Program-made: the position numbers and the translations under genes
In this document: in pieces, positions 7,753 to 16,240 of the stretch
How positions within the stretch are numbered: the stretch's first letter is position 1
How the letters are laid out: each line of letters starts with the position of its first letter
From: an uncultured Tenacibaculum sp.
GTDB lineage: Bacteria > Bacteroidota > Bacteroidia > Flavobacteriales > Flavobacteriaceae
Length of the DNA: 64,000 nucleotides
Assembly: GCA_947492185.1 (NCBI GenBank)
Contig: CANLMR010000001.1
Location: 806,001-870,000 of the forward strand
Direction: 5' to 3'
Notes under the pieces: model-generated
What the model saw: only the letters and a program-made list of their open reading frames with translations
Told to the model about the DNA's origin: nothing
The model's database searches: none

Positions 7753-10236
7753 TTAGAAAGGGTAGTTAATTCCTATGTTATATACAGCATTAGAAAAACC
7801 AAAATTTTGGAACCATCTATCGCCTATTAAATAAGGTTCTCTTATTTTAAATCCTAAATCTAAACGAGCAACTAAGAATTTAAAATCATAGCGTATTCCA
7901 AAACCAGTTCCAACAGCCATATCTGTAAGTGATTTTAGTCCAGAAAATCGAGATTCTTCATCAACTAAAGAAGAGTTGGTGATGTCCCATATATTACCCG
8001 CATCCATAAAAATGGCACTTTTTAAATTTCCGGCAATATCAAATCGATATTCGAATGAAGTCAAAAACTTTAAACTTCCAATATTATATTCTAATCCTGG
8101 TAATCTTCTACCTGGGCCTAAATCATAAGTTCTCCATGCTCTAATGTCGTTCGATCCTCCTGCAAAATAACTTCTAGAAAAAGGAATTGCAGAATTATTA
8201 TAAGTGATAATGGCTCCTAATAGTGTTCGATGTGCTAGAATATTATTTTGACCTAAGTCCCAGAATTTTTTGTATTCAATATCTGTTTTGAAATACTGAG
8301 CGACAGGAATTTTAAAAACAGTTTTTTGATTATTTACATTGGTTTGATTAGATAAAAGTCCCATTACATTACCAGAGTTTGCTAAACGAACTCTGAAATA
8401 AGAAAAGTCATTATCCTTAGCTTTTTCTTGATTATTATAAGTAAATGCGTAAGCTATTTCAGGAATTAAGAAATCTGATGTAATAATGTTATAGCGATTC
8501 AATATATTTCTATTGTCTTGATATTCTTGAGGATTTGATGTTTGGAAACTTGTATCATCTAAAACATCTTCCATAAACCTAACAATATTAGAGTTATTTG
8601 ATGGTGAGTTGGTTGGTAATGTGAAATTAGTATTTACATTATCAATTTCTAGTAATTTAGCATACTCTGAACTGTAAATAGTAAAGTAGTTATCTACATT
8701 TAAATTTCTTACATATTGAGCATTTAATAATTCTAATTGAATAGATTTTCTTTTATTAAAATTCCATCGGTAATCAATACCAAGAGAAATATTTTGTTTA
8801 TCTAATGCTATGTTTTTTTGAATATTTAAACCTGTAGAAAAAATGGTTCTAGGTTGCATTCTTTTAGGTACTAATTTATGAAGCCCAAAAGGTCCCATGA
8901 ATCTAGGAACTTCAAGTGAAGCATTTGTACCGATTTCCCAACCAGGCCCATTTCTTGAATTGAAATAGCCTCCTAAAAATGAAAGTTTAAAAATTTCAGC
9001 GCCTTTAAAAGCATTTCTGTTTGTAATAGAAAATTTTGCCGAAATATCGAAATTACGGATATTTGATCTTGATAATTCTGTATCAATTCCAATAGTGTAT
9101 TTTTCTATTGGAGTAAGAAAAATATTAGCTTCAAGAGCATTGTCGCCATCATTATAAGGGTTATATCTAATAGAAGTAGATTTAAAATTTCTTAAACCTC
9201 TTAAATGAGTTTGAGTTAAATTTCTTAGAGAGTCTGTATATATTTGATTCGGTTTAATAAATACAGATTGCTCTAGATATTTTGGATTATATTTTAATGT
9301 TTTATGAGCATAAAAATTAATTCCGTTATAACTTAAAGAGTCTAAGTAAGGTTCATTTCTTTTATTATAACTATAATCAGTATAAACGTTTATGTTCTTG
9401 ATTTTTTGAACTTTAAAAGGTTTAGAAACATAATTCCCATCCTTTTCAATTAAACGATCTAAAATTCCTAGCTCAACTTTTGTTTTTTGATAATTCTGTA
9501 AAGTATCATTAATAAATTCAATATAATTTTCAGTGAAATGGTATATTCCTTTGTTTCTAAAGAGTTTTACTAATCTATTTGCTTCATTAATGAAACTTTG
9601 ATTTTTGTATTGATTACCAACTTTTAAAAAACTTCTTTCTTTACTTAAGTTATAAATAGAATCTAATACAGAGGATCTTATATTGATTGAAATAGAATCT
9701 AGAAATGAAGGCTTGTTTTTTTCAACGAAATAAGAAATTGTCCCCTTTTTCTTTGTTATTGTATCTTTTTTAGACCATACTTTAGCTCTAAAATATCCTT
9801 CAGTTTGAAAGTAGGTTTGTAAATTTTTAACTGTGTTTTTCGTTTTTTTATCATCTATAATAACAGGTGCTTGTCCATTATTCAAATACCACTGATTTAA
9901 ACCAATAAAAGTATTAGCAACAGCAATACTTTGTTTCTCAGAAAAAATATCTTTAAAGGTATTGTACCATCCAGGATGATTTTCCTTCCATTCTTCTACA
10001 TCTTGAGAACCTTTAGGATTACCTAAATTGTAAAAATATAATGAAAGGGGAAGTCCAATAGCTCTGGCATTTCTACGTTGAAGTAAGAGTTCTTTTAATT
10101 TTTCATCATTTTTCTGTACGCTATCAATTGTTATCGTATTTTTAGTTAGTAACAACTCATTTTCTGGAACATGTTTAATGGTGTTACATGAACTCAAAAG
10201 CAGTATGAATAAAAAATAAAAAGAAAGTTTTTTCAT
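7753..10236 (-). CDS. tamL: Omp85-family outer-membrane lipoprotein, TamL-like
   Basis: A 16-stranded-barrel surface-antigen (BamA/TamA) protein with a lipoprotein signal: MKKLSFYFLFILLLSSC. Residues 20-400 carry POTRA-like repeats (for example the NLQTYFQTEGYFRAKVW and FRNKGIYHF segments); the C-terminal half is the D15 barrel with RSYFAGGSNDIRAWR, the conserved lid-loop type motif, and a final aromatic strand ending NIGINYPF. Lipidated TamA homologues called TamL occur across Bacteroidota and work with TamB in outer-membrane assembly; tamB is not in this window. The frame is open 6 codons further upstream, but the start at 10236 gives the better signal peptide. Divergent from the TrmH-type gene. 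Confidence 0.85.
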   Translation of the reverse strand: MKKLSFYFLFILLLSSCNTIKHVPENELLLTKNTITIDSVQKNDEKLKELLLQRRNARAIGLPLSLYFYNLGNPKGSQDVEEWKENHPGWYNTFKDIFSEKQSIAVANTFIGLNQWYLNNGQAPVIIDDKKTKNTVKNLQTYFQTEGYFRAKVWSKKDTITKKKGTISYFVEKNKPSFLDSISINIRSSVLDSIYNLSKERSFLKVGNQYKNQSFINEANRLVKLFRNKGIYHFTENYIEFINDTLQNYQKTKVELGILDRLIEKDGNYVSKPFKVQKIKNINVYTDYSYNKRNEPYLDSLSYNGINFYAHKTLKYNPKYLEQSVFIKPNQIYTDSLRNLTQTHLRGLRNFKSTSIRYNPYNDGDNALEANIFLTPIEKYTIGIDTELSRSNIRNFDISAKFSITNRNAFKGAEIFKLSFLGGYFNSRNGPGWEIGTNASLEVPRFMGPFGLHKLVPKRMQPRTIFSTGLNIQKNIALDKQNISLGIDYRWNFNKRKSIQLELLNAQYVRNLNVDNYFTIYSSEYAKLLEIDNVNTNFTLPTNSPSNNSNIVRFMEDVLDDTSFQTSNPQEYQDNRNILNRYNIITSDFLIPEIAYAFTYNNQEKAKDNDFSYFRVRLANSGNVMGLLSNQTNVNNQKTVFKIPVAQYFKTDIEYKKFWDLGQNNILAHRTLLGAIITYNNSAIPFSRSYFAGGSNDIRAWRTYDLGPGRRLPGLEYNIGSLKFLTSFEYRFDIAGNLKSAIFMDAGNIWDITNSSLVDEESRFSGLKSLTDMAVGTGFGIRYDFKFLVARLDLGFKIREPYLIGDRWFQNFGFSNAVYNIGINYPF

Positions 10237-10405
10237 TAACTTTACGCCTCGCATTTAGTCTTTTAATTTTGGGCTAGTTTTACGGCGGTGTATCCTAAAA
10301 AAGTAGATATTACCTAAGTTATAATTTAGTTTTAATACTTTTCCAAAAATAAATGATTTTTCAAAAATACCATTTTTATGGTTAAGTGCCGTTAAAAAAC
10401 TGCCA

Positions 10406-11146
10406 ATGAGTATATCCAAAAATCAAACCAAACTAATTAATAGTTTAAGACAAAAAAAATACAGGCAAGAGAATGGCTTGTTTATAGCTGAAGGAATTAA
10501 GGTAGTTAATGAACTTTTAACTTCTAATTTAGAAGTTGAGAAAATTTTCACAACTGAATTAAATGCTTTTACTACAGACGATAGCAATAAGATTGTTGAG
10601 ATAACAGAAATAGAACTTAAAAAAATAAGCGCATTTAAGACTCCTAATAAAGTTTTAGGAATTTTTAAAATCCCGTCAAAACAAGAGAATATAGGTCAAG
10701 GGTTAATTTTAGCGTTAGATACAATAAATGACCCAGGAAATTTAGGAACCATAATTCGATTATGCGATTGGTTTGGGGTACAACAACTTGTTTGTTCTAA
10801 GGATACTGTTGATTGTTATAACCAGAAAGTAATACAATCAACAATGGGTTCTATTACTCGTGTTAATATTGTGTATACAGATTTAAAGAATTTTCTAGAA
10901 AATACAGAATTACCTACGTTCACTGCAGATATGGATGGTAAGAACGTGTATAGAACAGAGTTGCCTAAAGAGGCTGTTTTAGTAATGGGTAATGAAGCTA
11001 ATGGGATTTCTAATGAAATCAATAATGTAATTCAGCAAAAACTAACGATTCCTAGATTTGGTGAAATTCAGAAAACAGAAAGTTTAAATGTTGCTACAGC
11101 TACTGCTATTCTATTAAGTGAATTTAAAAGAGGAATATCAGTTTAA
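10406..11146 (+). CDS. TrmH/SpoU-family RNA 2'-O-methyltransferase
   Basis: SAM-dependent ribose methyltransferase of the trefoil-knot SPOUT class acting on tRNA or rRNA. N-terminal substrate-binding domain (about 1-90; RQKKYRQENGLFIAEG) is followed by the SPOUT domain with motif 1 NDPGNLGTIIRLCDWFG, motif 2 VMGNEANGIS and motif 3 TESLNVATATAILL. Length 246 fits RlmB/TrmH-type proteins; the exact target nucleotide cannot be told. Its TAA overlaps the stop codon of the convergent radical SAM gene by 3-4 bp. Confidence 0.93.
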   Translation: MSISKNQTKLINSLRQKKYRQENGLFIAEGIKVVNELLTSNLEVEKIFTTELNAFTTDDSNKIVEITEIELKKISAFKTPNKVLGIFKIPSKQENIGQGLILALDTINDPGNLGTIIRLCDWFGVQQLVCSKDTVDCYNQKVIQSTMGSITRVNIVYTDLKNFLENTELPTFTADMDGKNVYRTELPKEAVLVMGNEANGISNEINNVIQQKLTIPRFGEIQKTESLNVATATAILLSEFKRGISV

Positions 11147-12375
11147 ATTTGAATAGTCCCCTTTTGTAAAAATGATTCTAATTCTTCTTGGTAAGGATTG
11201 AATTGATATTCAGTAATACTATTAAGATAGTTTCTTATTTCCACCGGATTTATAGCTTCAATATTTTCTTTTTCATGCAATTTAGGATAACATGAAATAA
11301 AGAATTTTTGAACATGGGCAATGAGTTTAATTAAATCGTTACAGTATACTGACGGATTATTAAAACCATTTGTTTTACTATGTCGATGAACTAACCTACC
11401 TCCTTTGCAAATTTCTTTAAGAGGACATTCTAAGCATTGATTGCAAAGTTTGGAGTTTAAATCGTTGAAATATAAATTTCCTAAAGAAGTATTTTGAATG
11501 TCTTCAAGATTGTTTGTTGTAATATTTAATCCTGTTTTTGTAAAACCGTGACCGCAAGCTTTTAGAGAATCTATAGCTTCTATTTCTCCGTTGGTTTCTA
11601 TTACCAATACTGTTGATTCATTTTTAGCATCTTCAGTAATTCTCATTAAGGAATTTAGTAACCCAAAAAACAATGGAATTTTAAATCGATTTGTATCATT
11701 AATCCAAATGTCAAAAAGTTTAATTAGCCAATCGGCCATTGTTGTTTTCTCTTTATCAAAAGGAAAGTTGTCATGAGTATAATCAGGAATCAAAAAATTT
11801 ACATAACTCACATTCATTTTTTTGAAGCTAGAATAAATTTCTTGAGGAGATTCGTTTGTATTTATTACACAAGCAATATCTGCATAATCCATTTCTTTTC
11901 TTAGAAGTTGCACACTCTTAAAAACATTATCGTAGCTGCCGTTTCCTTTATGGTCAACTCTATACATATCATGTGCTTTTTTCGTTCCATCTACGCTAAT
12001 ACTAGGAGCAATATTTAATTCTTTAAACAAATTGATCCATTCGGTATTGAGAAGAACACCATTAGTTTGAACGTCAAAATGAAAAGTAACATCTGGTAAT
12101 TCCTTTTTTATATTTTCCACTTTGTTAATAAAATCAATATAAAATTGTTTTGGAGCTAGTAAAGGTTCTCCTCCATGAAAGATAAAAGAGAATTCTTTTT
12201 TATTATATTTTTTGATATATGCTTTTGTTTTTTCAATAATATGATCTACAATTTCAGTAGACATAAATTTAGGTTGCTTTTTATAAGTGGTGTCACCCAA
12301 GTTATACATAAAACAATACGAACAATTTAGATTACATCTGCTTGCTATTTTTAAGGCTAAAGAATTAAAGGTCAT
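11143..12375 (-). CDS. radical SAM/SPASM peptide maturase (FxsB/GrrM-like)
   Basis: A peptide-modifying radical SAM enzyme. The 4Fe-4S SAM-binding motif C14-x3-C18-x2-C21 (ASRCNLNCSYCFMYNLGD) is followed by QPKFMS and IFHGGEPLLA, a combination typical of the FxsB/GrrM group that builds cyclophane crosslinks in RiPPs. The C-terminal SPASM domain (about 270-345) supplies further cysteines (LCNQCLECPLKEICKGG and a later VYCND) for auxiliary clusters. It sits 67 bp after a GG-leader peptide gene on the same strand, its likely substrate. No dedicated transporter or protease gene is adjacent. Reaction type is inferred from family resemblance. Confidence 0.9.
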   Translation of the reverse strand: MTFNSLALKIASRCNLNCSYCFMYNLGDTTYKKQPKFMSTEIVDHIIEKTKAYIKKYNKKEFSFIFHGGEPLLAPKQFYIDFINKVENIKKELPDVTFHFDVQTNGVLLNTEWINLFKELNIAPSISVDGTKKAHDMYRVDHKGNGSYDNVFKSVQLLRKEMDYADIACVINTNESPQEIYSSFKKMNVSYVNFLIPDYTHDNFPFDKEKTTMADWLIKLFDIWINDTNRFKIPLFFGLLNSLMRITEDAKNESTVLVIETNGEIEAIDSLKACGHGFTKTGLNITTNNLEDIQNTSLGNLYFNDLNSKLCNQCLECPLKEICKGGRLVHRHSKTNGFNNPSVYCNDLIKLIAHVQKFFISCYPKLHEKENIEAINPVEIRNYLNSITEYQFNPYQEELESFLQKGTIQI

Positions 12376-12442
12376 AATGAAAGTTTTTAAACAAGGAAAC
12401 TGTGAAGAACCACAATTTCCTTGAGAGATTTAATAAAGCGTA

Positions 12443-12667
12443 TTATAGTCTGAATCTTTCTTCTTCTTTTTCAGCAATAGCTACACATCTTTGTAGTTTA
12501 TGACTCCAAACTTGACCGTAAGGACATTTTCCACCACCACCACTTGTTGGGTAATAAATTACATCATCATCTGTAGGAATTGCTCCTCCTTTAATAAGCG
12601 ATAAATCGTTGATTTCTTTGTTTGAAAATTTCTCTAATCCTTTTGATAAAAAAAATGATTTTTTCAT
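12443..12667 (-). CDS. GG-leader RiPP precursor peptide, 74 aa
   Basis: A leader of the Bacteroidota type (MKKSFFLSKGLEKFSNKEIN, then LSLIKGG) ends with Gly27-Gly28, the cut site for C39-type peptidases. The 46-residue core contains four glycines in a row and a segment CPYGQVWSHKLQRC bounded by Cys48 and Cys61, then an acidic helix-like tail ending ERFRL. Aromatic-x-polar triplets Y50-G-Q and W54-S-H are plausible sites for three-residue cyclophanes. It precedes the radical SAM maturase, and a 490-bp region without genes lies upstream. Confidence 0.85.
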   Translation of the reverse strand: MKKSFFLSKGLEKFSNKEINDLSLIKGGAIPTDDDVIYYPTSGGGGKCPYGQVWSHKLQRCVAIAEKEEERFRL

Positions 12668-12754
12668 TTCTATAAAATTTAGTTTTTAGCTTACTCTAGT
12701 TTTTGATTGATGTTTTAATTTTACATTTTCAGCTTCCTGTAATTATTAAAACAA

Positions 12755-12786
12755 TTAGCTAGTTTATCTGGTATTGAACTAGCTTT
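12755..12786 (-). promoter_or_regulatory. inverted repeat in the 5' region of the RiPP precursor
   Basis: AGCTAGTT (12757-12764) and AACTAGCT (12777-12784) separated by 12 nt. It could be a leader hairpin or an operator for the RiPP cassette; role not determinable. Confidence 0.35.
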
Positions 12787-13103
12787 GTTTAAAAAATGTA
12801 CCAGCATTTGTTAAACTTTAATTGGTTGTACATGTTTATATAAACAAGAGCAAAATTTTGTTACCTATTTGTTTTTAAAAAAATGAAAATGGTAAGTATT
12901 ACCTCATTTCAAATCCTGTAATATTTTGCTTTTTGAATAGTTGAACCCAATACAAATATTTGATGAACTGATAAGAAAAAGAAGTCTTATGAGTTTCTAT
13001 TTATAAATAATGGAGCTACTTTTTATAAAAAGTAACCTCTATTATTAAGTTTAAAGTATTGTTGTTGAGATTTTTTAATTGAAAGCTTAAAAATGAATCA
13101 AAA

Positions 13104-13133
13104 AAAAACTCACTATAGCTATAGTGAGTTTTT
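13104..13133. terminator. terminator of the deoxynucleoside kinase gene
   Basis: A perfect 30-bp palindrome centred at 13118/13119 (arm ACTCACTATAG) flanked by A and T runs, 25 bp after the kinase stop. Symmetry permits bidirectional use. Confidence 0.85.
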
Positions 13134-13157
13134 GAATATTATGAAATCTAAAATGAT

Positions 13158-13772
13158 TTAGAATAATCCGTTTATTTGAGCATCAATTCTGTCAATAATA
13201 TATCCTAAATCTTCAGGTTTATCAACAAAGTCAAGTTTGTCAACTTCGATGATCAATAATTTCCCTTTGTTATAAGTGCTAATCCAAGCTTCGTAACGCT
13301 CATTAAGTCTGCTTAAATAATCGATGCTAATAGAACTTTCATAATCGCGTCCTCTCTTATGAATTTGACCTACAAGAGTTGAAATATCTGCACGTAGATA
13401 AATTAATAAATCAGGAGGAGTAACTAAGTTTTCCATAAGCTCAAATAGAGATGAATAGTTACTATAATCTCTATTGGTCATTAAGCCCATAGCATGCAAG
13501 TTAGGAGCAAAAATATGAGCATCTTCATAAATAGTTCTATCTTGAATGATAGCTTTTCCTGATTTACGAAGTTCTAAGATTTGACGAAATCTACTATTTA
13601 AAAAGTATACTTGTAAATTAAAAGACCAACGCTCCATTTCACTGTAAAAATCATCTAAATATGGATTTTCATCTACAGATTCAAAATGAGGGTCCCATTT
13701 GTAATGTTTAGCTAATAACTTAGTTAATGTAGTTTTACCAGCGCCAATATTTCCTGCAATTGCGATGTGCAT
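13158..13772 (-). CDS. deoxynucleoside kinase (dAdo/dGuo kinase-like)
   Basis: Salvage kinase that phosphorylates deoxynucleosides with ATP. It starts directly with the P-loop MHIAIAGNIGAGKTTLTKLL, followed by the substrate-site DENPYLDDFY, the DRTIYEDAHIF (DRS-like) motif and the lid KRGRDYESSI. The 204-residue length is standard for the stand-alone bacterial enzyme. It is a paralogue of the kinase half of the folK fusion at 672-1799. Base specificity cannot be read from sequence alone. Single-gene unit with its own terminator. Confidence 0.93.
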   Translation of the reverse strand: MHIAIAGNIGAGKTTLTKLLAKHYKWDPHFESVDENPYLDDFYSEMERWSFNLQVYFLNSRFRQILELRKSGKAIIQDRTIYEDAHIFAPNLHAMGLMTNRDYSNYSSLFELMENLVTPPDLLIYLRADISTLVGQIHKRGRDYESSISIDYLSRLNERYEAWISTYNKGKLLIIEVDKLDFVDKPEDLGYIIDRIDAQINGLF

Positions 13773-13827
13773 AAATCATAGTTTTGAGCCAGTCAAAATT
13801 ACATATAATTTTCAATTATTTTGAAGT

Positions 13828-14508
13828 TTAACAAGTTAATTTATATCCATAACCTCTAATATTAATAATTTCTACTGAAGGATCCTTTTTTAGTTTTTTT
13901 CTCAACTTAGAAATAAATACATCCATACTTCGGGCATTAAAGAAATCATCATTACCCCAAAGCTTATTTAAAATAAATGTTCGGTCTAAAACTTCGTTCT
14001 TTTTTTCTATTAAGTAATATAAAAGTTCGCATTCTCTATGTGTAAGAAGTTCTGCATTGTCTTTATAATACAATTTTTGCTTTTCGTAGTTTAAGGTAAA
14101 CTCACCAATAGGGATTTTTTCTAAATTTCTTTTTAATGAAACACGATCTAATAAGCTGTATGCTCTTACAATTAATTCTTCCATTGAAAAAGGTTTCTTT
14201 AAATAATCATTGCCTCCATGTTGAAACCCATCTACAACATCTTTGGTTTGAGATTTTGCTGTTAGGAAAATAATAGGAATAGTACTATTTTCTTGTCGAA
14301 TCTCTTTTGCTAAAGTAAATCCATCTTTTTTTGGCATCATCACATCCAAAACTAATATTTCGGGTTTTTCTTTTACATATAATTCATAAGCTTCCTCTCC
14401 ATTTAAAGCATGAATCACTTCAAAGTTTCTTGTCTCTAAACTTTCTTTTACGATTTGTCCTAAACTCGGTTCATCTTCTGCCAGTAATAACTTTATTTTT
14501 TCACTCAT
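13828..14508 (-). CDS. OmpR-family response regulator
   Basis: Two-component transcription factor. The receiver domain has the acidic pocket (AEDEP) and phospho-acceptor Asp55 in VLDVMMPKKDGF, then the T/K residues FLTAKS and LKKPF. The C-terminal winged helix (about 130-226) includes LTHRECELLYYLIEKKNEV and the DNA-contact segment RSMDVFISKLRKKLKKD. Its start overlaps the end of the histidine kinase gene by 8 bp, so the kinase and regulator are made from one message. Likely controls the divergent gene group at 16.2-21.1 kb. Confidence 0.95.
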   Translation of the reverse strand: MSEKIKLLLAEDEPSLGQIVKESLETRNFEVIHALNGEEAYELYVKEKPEILVLDVMMPKKDGFTLAKEIRQENSTIPIIFLTAKSQTKDVVDGFQHGGNDYLKKPFSMEELIVRAYSLLDRVSLKRNLEKIPIGEFTLNYEKQKLYYKDNAELLTHRECELLYYLIEKKNEVLDRTFILNKLWGNDDFFNARSMDVFISKLRKKLKKDPSVEIINIRGYGYKLTC

Positions 14509-16117
14509 TAGTTAGGTCGATTTTAAAGACGGTTTTTCCAGGTTTTGCTTGCAGATTTAAAGAACCGCCATGTTTTTCAATAATTTTTTTAGTGTAATAT
14601 AACCCAATACCAAAACCTTTTACATCGTGTGTATTTCCTTTTGGAATGCGATAAAATTTATCAAATATTTTTTCTTGCTGATTTTTGTCGATTCCTTTTC
14701 CGTTATCAGAAACGGAAATAGTAATGTTGTCTCTTTCGACTATTAATAAAATATCAATTTTATCACCACCATATTTTACTGCATTATCAATTAAGTTTGA
14801 TACTGCATTTTCAAAATGAAACTCATCAATATTTAATACTAAAGATTTAGCGTTAGAAGAGAAATGAATTTCCTTAATGTTTGTTAGTAGTTGATGTTTA
14901 TTAGAAAGTTTTTCTATTAAATTAATTATTTCAATTTGTTCTTTTTTAAGTAAAAGCTTCTCGCTATCTAATGTTGCTGTTTCCAAAAGTTTTTCAACCA
15001 TTAAGTGTAATTTCTTAATCTGGTTTTCAGAGATTGAAACATACTTTTTAGTTTTTTCAGTGTCCTCTATTGCATTAAAATTATTAATAGCTTCTAAAGC
15101 GGTAGAAACAGTTGTTATTGGAGTTTTGAATTCGTGAGTAATGTTACTTATTAAGTCATTTTTAATTTCAGCTAATTCCTTTTGTTCGTTTATAATTTTC
15201 AACAAGTAAAATAAACTTGAAATTACAGCCAATGATAATAATAATGATAAAAGTATTCCTGTAGAGCTTCTTCGTAAAGCTTCAGCAGAAGGATTTGTAT
15301 ACTTCATTTTGAATTGTTTATCTGGACCTAAAAAAGTAGATTTAGATTCGATAATTTCAAACTGTTTTATAGGTACAGGTAAGAAATCAGATTGTAAAGT
15401 GTCGGACTTAAAATATTCAAATCCATAATTCACATTAATATTCTTTTTAACCAATTCTTTTCTTAAAATAGAATCAATTTTTATTGGATTAATTGTGTCA
15501 TTTTGAACAGCTACAAAAATGGTTTGTAATCCTTTTATAAGTTTTAAACTATCTGTGGCTTGTTTACCTCTAAAAACTCTAACATCAGAAACTGTGTTTC
15601 CTTCAATATGAGTTCCAGTTTTTTCATTTTTATGGAATTGTGTAAAACCTTTTATTGGAGTTTTTTTATCTATGTTTTTATCAAGTTTAAAAATAGTATC
15701 ACACATAATACTATCAATTACTGATGTAGTTCTGTTGAAATCATTTTCGTCATCAGTTTCAAACTTTATTGATGTAATTTGGAAATCTAATTTCGGAGTT
15801 GTGTCTTTTTTTTGAAGACGATTATCGGTTTTTCCATTAGTACTATCAATTTTTGAAAAGATATTTCGCCAAACATTTTTCATTCTATTTTGACGGGTAG
15901 AATCTTTTTTGTCAGTAACAATCGCAAAGTAATTTTTCTTTGATAAATCAGCAAAATATTGCTCAACAGCATTATCTAAACTAATTTGAATTTCATTCAT
16001 TACACGCTGTTTGTTCTCTTGATAATTTTTATAATTCCAATAGAACTGAACAGCAATTGTTGTAAGAATTGTTGCCGTAATAAAATATAGAATCCAATTA
16101 TATTTTTTTGATTTCAT
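14501..16117 (-). CDS. membrane sensor histidine kinase
   Basis: Partner of the response regulator. The N-terminal membrane helix (about 7-27, ending before FYWNYKNYQENKQR) is followed by a large extracytoplasmic sensor region, a second helix (STGILLSLLLSLAVISSLFYLL region), the phospho-acceptor H-box NITHEFKTPITTV, and the HATPase: NLIDNAVKYGG (N), DNGKGID (G1) and GFGIGLYY (G2). The frame extends upstream to 16174, but the ATG at 16117 gives the expected short N-tail and sits just after a TACTTTTG promoter box. Confidence 0.93.
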   Translation of the reverse strand: MKSKKYNWILYFITATILTTIAVQFYWNYKNYQENKQRVMNEIQISLDNAVEQYFADLSKKNYFAIVTDKKDSTRQNRMKNVWRNIFSKIDSTNGKTDNRLQKKDTTPKLDFQITSIKFETDDENDFNRTTSVIDSIMCDTIFKLDKNIDKKTPIKGFTQFHKNEKTGTHIEGNTVSDVRVFRGKQATDSLKLIKGLQTIFVAVQNDTINPIKIDSILRKELVKKNINVNYGFEYFKSDTLQSDFLPVPIKQFEIIESKSTFLGPDKQFKMKYTNPSAEALRRSSTGILLSLLLSLAVISSLFYLLKIINEQKELAEIKNDLISNITHEFKTPITTVSTALEAINNFNAIEDTEKTKKYVSISENQIKKLHLMVEKLLETATLDSEKLLLKKEQIEIINLIEKLSNKHQLLTNIKEIHFSSNAKSLVLNIDEFHFENAVSNLIDNAVKYGGDKIDILLIVERDNITISVSDNGKGIDKNQQEKIFDKFYRIPKGNTHDVKGFGIGLYYTKKIIEKHGGSLNLQAKPGKTVFKIDLTNE

Positions 16118-16121
16118 ACCC

Positions 16122-16129
16122 CAAAAGTA
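16122..16129 (-). promoter_or_regulatory. histidine kinase-regulator promoter -7 box
   Basis: TACTTTTG on the minus strand, a match to TAnnTTTG, with a TTG 21 nt upstream. The box ends only 4 nt before the chosen ATG at 16117, so the transcript may be nearly leaderless. Confidence 0.6.
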
Positions 16130-16155
16130 CACTTTATATATATACAAAATCAATC

Positions 16156-16183
16156 GGTTAACACTAGTTAACACTAGTTAACC
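16156..16183. promoter_or_regulatory. three GTTAAC boxes at exact 10-bp spacing (candidate operator)
   Basis: GTTAAC occurs at 16157-16162, 16167-16172 and 16177-16182, separated by ACTA, in the divergent promoter region between the kinase-regulator pair and the secreted-protein genes. One box per helical turn is the arrangement bound by OmpR-family regulators, and the boxes sit about 40-65 bp upstream of the inferred kinase transcription start. Confidence 0.6.
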
Positions 16184-16240
16184 AAGAAAGCTGCTTTTTG
16201 ATAACATATTTGTACCATGAAATTAAAAAACCAAAAAATC

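Larger units (their letters stand above)
12668..13157. other. 490-bp intergenic region upstream of the RiPP cassette
   Basis: No convincing coding frame was found on either strand. It contains an 8-bp inverted repeat AGCTAGTT/AACTAGCT (12757-12784) about 100 bp before the precursor start, a short symmetric element GGTAAgtaTTACC (12891-12903), an A/T palindrome around 13018-13035 and the terminator of the deoxynucleoside kinase gene. No clean TAnnTTTG box facing the precursor was seen. The region is unusually long for this gene-dense window, which suggests regulatory content. Confidence 0.5.

Noticed and set aside
12757..12784. Intrinsic terminator interpretation of the AGCTAGTT/AACTAGCT repeat
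   Set aside because: No T tract follows on the minus strand and the loop is 12 nt; kept only as an unassigned inverted repeat.
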